A stretch of 64,000 nucleotides of DNA from Solitalea lacus (GTDB lineage Bacteria > Bacteroidota > Bacteroidia > Sphingobacteriales > Sphingobacteriaceae): the NCBI RefSeq assembly GCF_022014595.1, contig NZ_CP091740.1, positions 3,026,200-3,090,199 of the forward strand, read 5' to 3'. The translations under genes and the position numbers were made by a program. The notes below the pieces were generated by a model. The model was not told the origin of the DNA. It saw only the letters and a list, made by a program, of their open reading frames with translations, and made no database searches. Of this stretch, positions 41,068-49,489 are shown in pieces (position 1 is the first letter of the stretch; each line of letters opens with the position of its first letter).

Positions 41068-43707
41068 TTATGCCAACGTAGTCAAATTCTCTTCCAAAGC
41101 TTTAATTTTAGCTTCAGCATCAGCCTTTTTATTCCTTTCGTTTTGAATAATTTCGGGCTTAGCATTCTGCACAAAGCGCTCATTGCTTAATTTGGCATCA
41201 ACCGATTTTAAGAATCCTTTTAAATAGTCCAATTCTTTATTAATACGTTCACGTTCTGCATCAATATCAATGTTTGAACCTAAATCAACAAAGAATTCAT
41301 CAATGCCTACATGAAAACCTGCTCCAGTAACCTTTTCAGTAACAAAGTCAATTGAAGAGGTATTGGCCAATTTGGTAATTAAACCAATGTATGACTGATA
41401 ATGAATATCACTGTTTATTTTTATTGCCAATGGCAATGCCTCTTTCGGACTAATCTGCTTTGAGTTGCGGATGTTACGAACCTGTGAAATCACATTTAAC
41501 ACAGCATCCATAGCCTTTAATGCTTTAGCATCTACTGGAACTGATTTTGGATAATGAGATACAATGATACAGTCCATTTCCGAACGTTCAGCAATCTCAT
41601 GCCATAATTCTTCTGTTAAAAATGGCATAAATGGATGTACAAGCTTCAACAAACGTTCAAAAATCTCGATGGTTGCATTATAGGTATCACGATCAATTGG
41701 CTGGCCGTAAACAGGTTTGATCATTTCCAGGTACCACGAACAGAAATCGTCCCAAATCAATTTATAGGTACTCATCAGCGCATCTGATAAGCGGAAAGAA
41801 TTGAAGTGCTCTTCAATTTCAGCTAAGGCTGCGTTAAATTTATTTTCAAACCAGGCAATCGCTATCTCGTTATTAACATCGCCACCTTCTTTAATTTCCC
41901 AACCTTTTACCAAACGGAATGCATTCCAGATTTTATTGGCAAAATTTCGTCCTTGTTCACAATAGGCTTCATCGAACATTAAATCATTACCGGCAGGAGA
42001 TGAAAGCAACATACCCACACGCACTCCGTCGGCACCGTATTTCTCAATCAAATCTAACGGATCGGGTGAGTTACCTAATGATTTTGACATCTTACGGCCC
42101 AATTTATCACGTACAATTCCGGTTAAGTATACGTTTTTGAATGGCACTTCATTACGAAACTCTTTACCAGCCATGATCATACGCGCTACCCAGAAGAACA
42201 AAATCTCTGGAGCGGTTACTAAATCATTGGTTGGATAGTAATATTGCAAATCAGCATTGCCTTTGCTTGATGGATCAGCAAATACTGAGGTATCAAAAAC
42301 AGAAATTGGCCATAACCATGATGAGAACCAAGTATCAACAACGTCTTCATCTTGGGTAAGGTTAAAAGTTTCCTGTTGAGGGATACGTGCTTTTAATTCA
42401 GCTTCTGCTTCTTCTTTTGTTTTCGCAACGACAACATCACCGTTTTCATCATACCAAGCCGGAATACGTTGTCCCCACCACAATTGGCGCGAAATATTCC
42501 AGTCTTTTACATTTTCCATCCAGTGACGGTAAGTATTGATAAACTTATCCGGAATCAGCTGAACTTCACCATTTAATACTACTTCTAAAGCAGGCTTAGC
42601 CAGTTCACTCATTTTACAGAACCACTGTAATGAAAGTTTAGGTTCAATAGCAGCATCAGTACGCTCCGAAAACCCTACCTGGCTCTTATAATCCTCCACT
42701 TTCTCAAGCTGAGTAGTCTCTTTCAGTAAAAAAGTTATTTCTTTTCTGGCTGTAAAACGATCAACACCTACCAGTATTTCAGCTTTTTCATTTAATGAAC
42801 CATCGTCATTTAAAATATCAATTACCGGAAGCTTGTGTTTCAGCCCTAGCTCGTAGTCATTCAGGTCGTGTGCAGGCGTAACCTTTAAACAGCCTGTACC
42901 AAATTCCATATCAACGTATTCATCCAAAATAATCGGAATTTCACGATTGATTAATGGAACAAAAACTTTTTTACCATGCAAATGGGTAAAGCGCTCGTCA
43001 TTTGGATTAATACAAACAGCTGTATCGGCCATAATAGTTTCCGGACGAGTGGTAGCTATGGTAATAAAGTCAGCGGAAGGCTTTCCTGAATCAGAAATAA
43101 AATAGTTGATATAATATAGTTTCTGATTTACTTCTTTACGGATTACTTCTTCATCAGAAACAGCGGTTTTACCCTGTGGATCCCAGTTAATCATTCTAAT
43201 TCCACGATAAATCCATCCTTTTTTGTATAAGTGGATGAATGTATCAATAACCGCTTCCGACATCTGCTCTTCCATGGTGAAACGGGTACGATCCCAGTCA
43301 CAAGAAGCACCTAGTTTTTTCAACTGTTCAAGAATAATACCTCCGTATTTTTCTTTCCATTCCCAGGCATATTTCAAAAACTCTTCGCGAGAAAGGTCCT
43401 TTTTGCTAATGCCCATTTCCTTAAGCATGGCCACCACTTTAGCTTCAGTTGCAATAGAAGCGTGATCGGTACCTGGCACCCAGCAAGCATTTTTATTTTG
43501 CATACGTGCTCTGCGCACCAAAACATCCTGAATGGTATTGTTTAACATGTGCCCCATGTGTAACACGCCGGTCACGTTTGGCGGCGGAATTACAACTGTG
43601 TAAGGTTCACGTTCATCAGGAACAGATTTAAAAAATTTCTTTTCTAACCAGTAGCTATACCACTTATCTTCGGTTTCGCGCGGATTGTATGTTTTTGAAA
43701 TGCTCAT
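41068..43707 (-). CDS. valS: Valyl-tRNA synthetase
   Basis: The start at 43707 (MSISKTYNPRETEDKWYSYW) is chosen. The frame extends to 43839, but the extra residues do not belong to the family. The 879-residue class I synthetase has a HIGH-type motif (PPNVTGVLHMGHMLN) and an editing domain around TTRPETIMADTAV and GTGCLKVTPAHDLNDYE. KMSKS is in LGRKMSKSLGNSPDP, followed by an anticodon-binding region and a C-terminal coiled coil (ERERINKELDYLKGF and following) typical of ValRS. It charges tRNA-Val and edits Thr-tRNA-Val. An upstream TATTTTTG (43767-43774, minus) may be its -7 box. Confidence 0.97.
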   Translation of the reverse strand: MSISKTYNPRETEDKWYSYWLEKKFFKSVPDEREPYTVVIPPPNVTGVLHMGHMLNNTIQDVLVRRARMQNKNACWVPGTDHASIATEAKVVAMLKEMGISKKDLSREEFLKYAWEWKEKYGGIILEQLKKLGASCDWDRTRFTMEEQMSEAVIDTFIHLYKKGWIYRGIRMINWDPQGKTAVSDEEVIRKEVNQKLYYINYFISDSGKPSADFITIATTRPETIMADTAVCINPNDERFTHLHGKKVFVPLINREIPIILDEYVDMEFGTGCLKVTPAHDLNDYELGLKHKLPVIDILNDDGSLNEKAEILVGVDRFTARKEITFLLKETTQLEKVEDYKSQVGFSERTDAAIEPKLSLQWFCKMSELAKPALEVVLNGEVQLIPDKFINTYRHWMENVKDWNISRQLWWGQRIPAWYDENGDVVVAKTKEEAEAELKARIPQQETFNLTQDEDVVDTWFSSWLWPISVFDTSVFADPSSKGNADLQYYYPTNDLVTAPEILFFWVARMIMAGKEFRNEVPFKNVYLTGIVRDKLGRKMSKSLGNSPDPLDLIEKYGADGVRVGMLLSSPAGNDLMFDEAYCEQGRNFANKIWNAFRLVKGWEIKEGGDVNNEIAIAWFENKFNAALAEIEEHFNSFRLSDALMSTYKLIWDDFCSWYLEMIKPVYGQPIDRDTYNATIEIFERLLKLVHPFMPFLTEELWHEIAERSEMDCIIVSHYPKSVPVDAKALKAMDAVLNVISQVRNIRNSKQISPKEALPLAIKINSDIHYQSYIGLITKLANTSSIDFVTEKVTGAGFHVGIDEFFVDLGSNIDIDAERERINKELDYLKGFLKSVDAKLSNERFVQNAKPEIIQNERNKKADAEAKIKALEENLTTLA

Positions 43708-43835
43708 AGTTGAATTACACAGATTAATCTTGATTACAATGATTAGTATCTGTAATCTAAAGTTTGCAAAAATAGGAAATTGAAGGGAGATGACAGTGGT
43801 AGTATTTAAAGAAATTGGTGCTGTATTGCAAAGAA

Positions 43836-44375
43836 TCAAAGTTCTTTAAATGCTTCATAAGTCAACTCCCAACGCTTCACGGGTTGCTCAAAACTCAATG
43901 CCCCCGGAATTGTCTGGTATTCTTTCACCATTCTGAATCCAACCTTTTCCAGCATCCTATTTGGAGCTTGATTGAAGGAATAAGGCTCGCAGTACAATGT
44001 TTTAAGCTGAAGATTTTGGAAGAAATAAGGCAAACTCATTTTTACCAACTGTGCTCCGGCTCCTTTATGCCTGTTTTCAGCGTTCCAAAAATGGAGGTGC
44101 ATAGAAGCTTCTTGCCCGAAAACTATTTTATTCACATTTGAATGCCCTACCGGTTTTCCATCAATTAGCCAAATAATACAATATGCTTGCTTTTCATTGT
44201 AGGAATGGTGCAATTGAGCAGAAATAAGATAAACAAGCTGCTGTTGATCAGGCATTTTATCCAAATCAACCCCCATGCTCTTTAAATAATCAGGTTCAGC
44301 GCTTGTCCAATAGTTAACCAAGAGCTCTACATCCTGTTGTTCAATTTCTCTAACCGACAAAAGATTTTCATTCAT
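43836..44375 (-). CDS. GNAT family N-acetyltransferase
   Basis: The 179-residue protein has the acetyl-CoA-binding loop (WNAENRHKGAGAQLVKMSLPYFF) and a following beta strand and helix (LYCEPYSFNQAPNRMLEKVGF), as in RimJ/RimL-like GNATs. Substrate unknown. It lies upstream of valS on the same strand, 128 bp from its start, and divergent from mnmD. Confidence 0.85.
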   Translation of the reverse strand: MNENLLSVREIEQQDVELLVNYWTSAEPDYLKSMGVDLDKMPDQQQLVYLISAQLHHSYNEKQAYCIIWLIDGKPVGHSNVNKIVFGQEASMHLHFWNAENRHKGAGAQLVKMSLPYFFQNLQLKTLYCEPYSFNQAPNRMLEKVGFRMVKEYQTIPGALSFEQPVKRWELTYEAFKEL

Positions 44376-44413
44376 AATTATAATAATTAGCTAAAGAAAC
44401 CCTGTATTTAGTT

Positions 44414-44421
44414 TAATTTCG
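44414..44421 (+). promoter_or_regulatory. Weak -7 box TAATTTCG before mnmD
   Basis: TAATTTCG is a variant of TAnnTTTG, 22 bp before the mnmD start at 44443. Position fits a short leader. Confidence 0.35.
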
Positions 44422-44442
44422 CGTTTATACTAAGAGTTTCCC

Positions 44443-45132
44443 ATGCAGTTCAGCAATGTTCAATTAATCAAAACTGCCGATGGCAGTTATACGCTTCTTC
44501 AACAAGATTTAATGCAAACCTATCATTCGGTAAACGGAGCATTACAAGAGGCAAAACATGTATTTTTGGAAACAGGACTGATGCATTTTCGCCTTCTTAC
44601 AAACCCAAACGAAGTTAACATTTTAGAAGTGGGTTTTGGTACCGGCCTCAATTTTTTGGTTACTGCTGAGTATTGTGAACATGAAAATATAAAACTAAAC
44701 TATTTTGGAGTTGAAGCTTACCCGGTTAGCCTCGAAGTCATTTCACAAACAGAATTCGAGCTTCAATTGACCAATCCTTCAATATGGCAAAACTATATTT
44801 CAAATTACACACGTTTGCTTAATGGAGAATTGATCGATCTGGGTGCCAATGTTAAGCTTAAAATTGAGCGTCAAAAGATATTGCAAACTAATCTATCTCC
44901 TACGTTCGATATCGTTTATTATGATGCATTTGCTCCGGCAATTCAGCCTGAGATGTGGTCTGAAGAGACGATTAGGCATGTTGCATCATTCTTAAAACCG
45001 GGCGGACTATTTGTAACCTATAGCATTACCGGTAACTTAAAACGAATTTTAAAATCATTGGGATTCACCATTGAAAAGCCTAAAGGAGCTGCCGGAAAAA
45101 GGGAAATGTTAAGAGCCAGAAAAGTATTTTAG
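44443..45132 (+). CDS. mnmD: tRNA (mnm5s2U34) methyltransferase MnmD
   Basis: The 229-residue protein corresponds to the methyltransferase half of MnmC without the oxidase half. Motifs are QEAKHVFLETG, the SAM-binding ILEVGFGTGLNFLVTAEY, VEAYPVSLE, the catalytic-region DIVYYDAFAP with PEMWSEETI, and the C-terminal KPKGAAGKREMLRA. It methylates nm5s2U34 to mnm5s2U34 in tRNA wobble positions. It is a separate gene in most Bacteroidota. Confidence 0.93.
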   Translation: MQFSNVQLIKTADGSYTLLQQDLMQTYHSVNGALQEAKHVFLETGLMHFRLLTNPNEVNILEVGFGTGLNFLVTAEYCEHENIKLNYFGVEAYPVSLEVISQTEFELQLTNPSIWQNYISNYTRLLNGELIDLGANVKLKIERQKILQTNLSPTFDIVYYDAFAPAIQPEMWSEETIRHVASFLKPGGLFVTYSITGNLKRILKSLGFTIEKPKGAAGKREMLRARKVF

Positions 45133-45219
45133 CAATACAAATTTAAATTTTAGAAAAACGATTATTGCTTATCTGGTTAGATGTTCTCAATTTAATTATC
45201 CTTAGCCAAACTGTTCTGT

Positions 45220-45402
45220 TTAAACAGTTTTCAGAAACCTTGAAACTCTTTCCAACGAGGGGCGTTCATAGGCCAGAAATGCCTTGGTATAAATCTCTAT
45301 TGCTGTGTTAAACCAGGGACCGTTCAGATCATTCCTTTCTTTAAACTGAATCATGTTAATTAAAGGGTTAACTATTACGACTCCTGCACTCATATTTAAC
45401 AA
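45220..45402 (-). CDS. Small hypothetical protein
   Basis: The protein is 60 residues (57 if starting at 45393). It contains IQFKERNDLNGPWFNTAIEIYTKAFLAYERPSLERV in two helices-like stretches, with no signal peptide or known domain. Amino-acid composition is protein-like, and the ORF faces the promoter of the small plus-strand gene. Low to moderate support. Confidence 0.4.
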   Translation of the reverse strand: MLNMSAGVVIVNPLINMIQFKERNDLNGPWFNTAIEIYTKAFLAYERPSLERVSRFLKTV

Positions 45403-45491
45403 AATGACAATTTTCTATTAATAACAATATTTGATATAATTTCATTATTCGAAGCAATAGTTTAACATTTTTAAATATTATAAAATATTAT

Positions 45492-45521
45492 TTTGAAAAA
45501 TTATCAAACTATATATATTTG
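45492..45521 (+). promoter_or_regulatory. Bacteroidota promoter TTTG-N18-TATATTTG
   Basis: TTTG at 45492-45495 and TATATTTG at 45514-45521 are separated by 18 bp, close to the usual 19-21. The start codon of the small gene follows 31 bp downstream. It is one of only two -33/-7 pairs seen in the window. Confidence 0.65.
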
Positions 45522-45551
45522 TAAGACTAAAACAAATAATCAAATATCGAA

Positions 45552-45713
45552 ATGGGAAACTCGCAGTTTGAAATTGAAAACACCCGTTATTTTCACCAGC
45601 TTTTACTTCAACTTCCTTTATTTTATTTTCAGGGCCAGTACTTTTGTTTTGATGATGTGAGAAATATTCCGCATGATTCTCAAAATCGTCGCTTGGCTAA
45701 TCCTGAGGAATAA
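45552..45713 (+). CDS. Small hypothetical protein (53 residues)
   Basis: ATG at 45552, TAA at 45711. The product is charged and aromatic (MGNSQFEIENTRYFHQ, then FYFQGQYFCFDDV, ending NPEE) with no signal peptide, no membrane helix and no family match I recognise. It is supported by a good promoter directly upstream and by its own start near it. Could be a regulatory or toxin/antidote-type small protein, but this is not shown. Confidence 0.5.
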   Translation: MGNSQFEIENTRYFHQLLLQLPLFYFQGQYFCFDDVRNIPHDSQNRRLANPEE

Positions 45714-45780
45714 GCAGAGATTCTGATTTTCACGCCTTCATCTCCCATTCTACTTTTCAAACATTCTATCAAGCTTTGCC

Positions 45781-45788
45781 TATCTTTG
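45781..45788 (+). promoter_or_regulatory. -7 box TATCTTTG before mazG
   Basis: TATCTTTG lies 20 bp before the mazG start at 45809. The -33 region is weak. Confidence 0.5.
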
Positions 45789-45808
45789 CAGAACTAAAAT
45801 AAATCTGC

Positions 45809-46606
45809 ATGCTCGACGATCGTAAAATTATTGCATATAACCCTCAGGATGCTTTTCAACGTTTATTAATCATTATGGATGACCTACGTGCAGGTTGCCC
45901 ATGGGATATGAAACAAACCCACGACAGTTTACGCCATTTGACCATTGAAGAAGTTTATGAACTTGCTGATGCAATTTTGGATAAAGACATGAACGAGGTA
46001 AAAAAAGAGCTGGGCGACATTATGCTACACCTGGTGTTTTATGCCAAAATAGCTTCAGAAACAAATGATTTTACCATTACGGATGTGTTAAACGGTATTT
46101 GCGATAAAATTATTTCACGCCACCCTCATATTTATGGAGATGTAACTGTACAAGATGAAGCAGAGGTAAAACGTAACTGGGAGCAGCTAAAACTGAAAGA
46201 AGGCAATAAGTCGGTTTTGGAAGGTGTTCCTGTGTCGTTGCCTGCTCTTGTAAAAGCGTCTCGTATACAGGAAAAAGCGCGTGGAGTAGGTTTTGATTGG
46301 GAAGAAAAACATCAGGTTTGGGAAAAAGTAGAAGAAGAACTGGCCGAATTTAGGGCTGAATTTAATGAAGACAAACCTATTGATAAGGAAAAAGCCGAAG
46401 CCGAATTTGGAGATTTACTTTTTTCACTTATCAATTATGCTCGCTTTTTAGACATTAACGCTGAAGACGCACTGGAAAAAACCAATAAAAAGTTCATCAA
46501 GCGGTTTCAATACCTCGAAAGTAAAGCCAAAGAAAATGGACAAAACCTTAAAGACATGTCACTGGCCGAAATGGATGTTTATTGGAACGAAGCCAAGAAG
46601 TTATAA
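45809..46606 (+). CDS. mazG: Nucleoside triphosphate pyrophosphohydrolase MazG
   Basis: The 265-residue protein has two MazG domains. The N-terminal one contains CPWDMKQTHDSLRHLTIEEVYEL and ELGDIMLHLVFYAKI (EExxE...D metal site). The C-terminal one contains VEEELAEFRAEF and AEFGDLLFSLINYARF. It hydrolyses (d)NTPs to monophosphates and limits mutagenic nucleotides and (p)ppGpp effects. Own terminator downstream. Confidence 0.95.
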   Translation: MLDDRKIIAYNPQDAFQRLLIIMDDLRAGCPWDMKQTHDSLRHLTIEEVYELADAILDKDMNEVKKELGDIMLHLVFYAKIASETNDFTITDVLNGICDKIISRHPHIYGDVTVQDEAEVKRNWEQLKLKEGNKSVLEGVPVSLPALVKASRIQEKARGVGFDWEEKHQVWEKVEEELAEFRAEFNEDKPIDKEKAEAEFGDLLFSLINYARFLDINAEDALEKTNKKFIKRFQYLESKAKENGQNLKDMSLAEMDVYWNEAKKL

Positions 46607-46624
46607 TTCTTCAATAAAATATTG

Positions 46625-46659
46625 AAACGCCTGAAATTGCTGAACAGTTTTAGGCGTTT
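46625..46659 (+). terminator. Terminator after mazG
   Basis: AAACGCCT (46625-46632) pairs with AGGCGTTT (46652-46659), followed by TTAG, 18 bp after the mazG stop. Confidence 0.7.
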
Positions 46660-46784
46660 TTAGTTTCAGCTCTGTTATACCTTTACAGCGTTAAATCACT
46701 CCACCTCAAAAAAAAGTTAACTTACCTCAAAAATTTGTGCAATTATCAGAAGAAACTTTATTTTAGGTTAAAAGTATTAATTCA

Positions 46785-47828
46785 TTGAAAAGTAGAGCAA
46801 GTCAGCTGACTATACATATCTTAGGTTGTGCCATTTACATTACGGCTCTTCTTGTTCTGTCTCCGGAACGGAAATCCTTATTGGATTTATTTACCCGTTC
46901 AGGAGGTCAGCTTTTTATTACTGACAAATTACTGGTTTTAGCCTTCTTCTACCTAAACTATTTCGTATTAATACCCAAGTTTTTCTTTAAAAAGAGATAT
47001 GCCATTTACTTATCATTGGTAGCATTAAGCTTATTAGCTATAATTCTTCTGCCCGATATGCTGATACGGTCTTGTCAAAACATTAATGACTTATCACATG
47101 GTGTAAGTGAGGTTAAGCGGTTCAAACCTAATAAATCCATCTTTGGGCGTTATTCGTTCAGGATAAGTCAAAACCTTTTCTTGTTCCTTTCAGCACTGTT
47201 TCTTTCTTTAGTGATTAAAATAAGTAACCGATGGAAACAAGCTGAGCAACAAAAATTAAGCGTAGAACTCTCTTACTTAAAGGCTCAAATTAACCCACAC
47301 TTCCTTTTTAACACCCTTAATAGTATTTATTCATTAGCACTTGAAAAATCTGAGGCAGCACCGATGGCAGTTGTAAAACTGTCTGACATGATGCGTTATA
47401 TCATTCATGATGCTAACCATGATTTTGTTCCTCTTGACAAAGAAATCAAATACATAACTGATTACATTGAATTACAAAAACTACGTTTCGGCAACTCTGT
47501 TGACTTGCAGTATGCTGTTACTGGTAATGTGTTTGGTAAAAAGATTGCACCTTTAATTTTGATTGCCTTTATAGAAAATGCATTTAAATACGGGGTAAAT
47601 GCTGAAGAAAACTCCAAGATTAATATTGCTATCAATATTGAAAAAGACGAACTTCATCTATCGGTTGAGAACAACAAAGTTCATCATGCCTCAACAGATG
47701 CATCAAATGGCTTAGGAATTGAAAATGCAAAAAACCGTTTGAACTTACTCTACCCTTCTAACCATAATTTAATTATCAACAATAATTTGCATAACTTTTC
47801 AGTTCTATTAACTATAAATCTGAAATGA
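46785..47828 (+). CDS. LytS/YehU-type sensor histidine kinase
   Basis: The 347-residue protein has a TTG start at 46785; no in-frame ATG occurs before residue about 92. Four hydrophobic segments (10-30, 48-65, 75-92, 130-148) precede a short coiled linker. The His_kinase domain has H172 in QINPHFLFNTLNSIY, and the C-terminal ATPase has IENAFKYG and GLGIENAKNRL. This is the family that pairs with LytTR regulators. The next gene overlaps its stop by 4 bp and encodes such a regulator. Confidence 0.92.
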   Translation: MKSRASQLTIHILGCAIYITALLVLSPERKSLLDLFTRSGGQLFITDKLLVLAFFYLNYFVLIPKFFFKKRYAIYLSLVALSLLAIILLPDMLIRSCQNINDLSHGVSEVKRFKPNKSIFGRYSFRISQNLFLFLSALFLSLVIKISNRWKQAEQQKLSVELSYLKAQINPHFLFNTLNSIYSLALEKSEAAPMAVVKLSDMMRYIIHDANHDFVPLDKEIKYITDYIELQKLRFGNSVDLQYAVTGNVFGKKIAPLILIAFIENAFKYGVNAEENSKINIAINIEKDELHLSVENNKVHHASTDASNGLGIENAKNRLNLLYPSNHNLIINNNLHNFSVLLTINLK

Positions 47829-48517
47829 TAACTGCAATTGCTATTGACGACGAACTTCCGGCTTTAAAAGTAATTGAAGTTTTTTGCAGCAAGGTTGATT
47901 TTATTGATCTTCAAAAGACTTTCAACAAACCTAATGAGGCTTTAAAACACCTTCGAAAGTTTCCCATCGATTTGGTCTTTGTAGATATCAACATGCCTTC
48001 CCTGAATGGTATTGATTTCTATAAATCAGTTGAGCAAAATACAATGGCTATTTTTACAACCGCCTATAGTGAATATGCTGTTGAAGGCTTTAATTTAAGT
48101 GCAGTAGATTATCTTTTAAAACCATTTACATTTGACCGTTTTGAACAGGCCGTAAACAAAGCAAACGAGTATTATTATTACAAAAACCAAATTAGTTCAA
48201 CCAAAATCAAATACATATTTATACGTGCCGATTACAGTTTACTAAAATTAGATATAAGTGAGATTCTGTTTATTGAAGGCCTGGACGATTACTTAAAGAT
48301 TCACATTGCCAATGGCAGACCCATTGTTACCCGAATGACGTTCAAGTCCATTCTTGAAAAGCTTCCATTAAACGAATTTGTACGTGTACATCGCTCTTTC
48401 GCCGTTCCTGTTAATAAAATGAATAGCATTAGGAATAAAACCATCACCATTAATAACCAGGAAATCCCCATTGGAAGCAGTTATGAAGAAACTGTAAATA
48501 AGCTATTGAAACATTAA
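47825..48517 (+). CDS. LytTR response regulator
   Basis: The 230-residue protein has a receiver domain with acidic pocket near D8/D9 (AIAIDDE) and phospho-acceptor D54 in LVFVDINMPSLNG. K near LLKPFTFDRFEQ completes the site. A LytTR DNA-binding domain follows (IFIRADYSLLKLDISEILFIEGLDDYLKI, FVRVHRSFAVPVNKM). Target genes are not visible. It forms a two-component system with the upstream kinase through a 4-bp overlap. Confidence 0.94.
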   Translation: MITAIAIDDELPALKVIEVFCSKVDFIDLQKTFNKPNEALKHLRKFPIDLVFVDINMPSLNGIDFYKSVEQNTMAIFTTAYSEYAVEGFNLSAVDYLLKPFTFDRFEQAVNKANEYYYYKNQISSTKIKYIFIRADYSLLKLDISEILFIEGLDDYLKIHIANGRPIVTRMTFKSILEKLPLNEFVRVHRSFAVPVNKMNSIRNKTITINNQEIPIGSSYEETVNKLLKH

Positions 48518-48631
48518 CAATCTTACTCTACCTCAACAAATTTCCGTTTCACCTCATTTTTTTCATTCTCCAATTTATTTACAACAAATTTGATTAACAC
48601 GGTTTTGCTACAACCGGAAAATCATTTGAGC

Positions 48632-48772
48632 ATGGAAAGAAAAGACTTTTTAAAAAGCAGTATCAATGGTATTATTGGAATTTCATGCATGGCACCAATC
48701 TTAATTACAGTTACCCTTAACGCACAAACTGGTGGATACGATTTGAATCACACCATTTATATATCAGCTTAA
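48632..48772 (+). CDS. Short signal-peptide-like ORF, possibly a truncated secreted protein
   Basis: The frame encodes 46 residues from ATG at 48632 (48590 is the frame's first ATG). MERKDFLKSSINGIIG resembles the N-terminal leader of exported Bacteroidota enzymes (ERK-FLK-type), followed by a hydrophobic stretch (GIISCMAP-like region, about 15-30) and NAQ. It then stops after a short polar tail. It may be the surviving leader of a deleted gene or a small secreted peptide. Confidence 0.35.
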   Translation: MERKDFLKSSINGIIGISCMAPILITVTLNAQTGGYDLNHTIYISA

Positions 48773-48812
48773 TGCACACTTTCATCAAAAATAAAATTGC
48801 AGACACGGTGGT

Positions 48813-48867
48813 ACCGGGGAAACTTCATAAGAGTGTTAATTTTCTTTCCGTATTCTTAATCCCCGGT
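48813..48867. other. Long-range hairpin ACCGGGGA / TCCCCGGT before a hypothetical gene
   Basis: An 8-bp GC-rich stem (48813-48820, 48860-48867) encloses a 39-base loop containing a TAAGA/TCTTA inner stem. It lies 18 bp before the start codon at 48885. Possible 5'-UTR structure or remnant terminator. Confidence 0.4.
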
Positions 48868-48884
48868 TAACACACCTTCTAGGC

Positions 48885-49382
48885 ATGAACGCATTAATTA
48901 AACTAGGATTTAAGCACCTCTTCACTATAAAGTCATCAACTGTTTTCGAGCAAAATGTTTTTCAAGATAGTTACAACGAACTTCTAATGCAAGCTCAAGC
49001 ATTTGATGTTGAAAACAGATATACAAACTGGCAACAGCTTGCTAAAGCAATACCTAAAGCAGCTCAAACTCTACCGTATAAAGCCGGTTTCGCCATTGGC
49101 CTTTACATCCATAAATTGAATAGGATTGTTCCAAACTTTACTGATAACATTGGCAACCCTCTCCTGTTTAATGAGCATAAATTTGAAATAATCCAATCTG
49201 ATTTTAAGGATAAATCGAAACATGTAGTTGCCTTAACTTACATTACTGACACTTTAATTTTAATTGACAGCTTTGGAGAGTACTTAATATTGGCATACAA
49301 GGAACAATCGACCGACAATACCCTAAAATCAACCTTTACTATCAAAATGCAACCTGGAATATCCGTTGTTTCATACCAATAG
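48885..49382 (+). CDS. Hypothetical protein
   Basis: The 165-residue protein has no signal peptide. Its mixed alpha/beta content has a distinctive central AGFAIGLYIHKLNRIVPNF and a beta-rich C-terminal half (HVVALTYITDTLILIDSFGEYLILAY). I recognise no domain. It sits alone between the LytTR region and the S33 lipoprotein. Confidence 0.65.
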   Translation: MNALIKLGFKHLFTIKSSTVFEQNVFQDSYNELLMQAQAFDVENRYTNWQQLAKAIPKAAQTLPYKAGFAIGLYIHKLNRIVPNFTDNIGNPLLFNEHKFEIIQSDFKDKSKHVVALTYITDTLILIDSFGEYLILAYKEQSTDNTLKSTFTIKMQPGISVVSYQ

Positions 49383-49438
49383 CTTTAAGCGTCCTTATGT
49401 TTAATCTATTTGCAGCTTCTTGTAATGAGAAAAACAAG

Positions 49439-49469
49439 TTGACTATTAATTAAAAACCATTAACTTTAG
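49439..49469 (+). promoter_or_regulatory. Promoter TTG-N19-TAACTTTAG before the S33 lipoprotein gene
   Basis: TTG (49439-49441) and TAACTTTAG (49461-49469) are spaced by 19 bp, the usual Bacteroidota spacing. The start codon at 49490 is 20 bp downstream. Confidence 0.5.
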
Positions 49470-49489
49470 TTAACCCAACACCTGTTATT

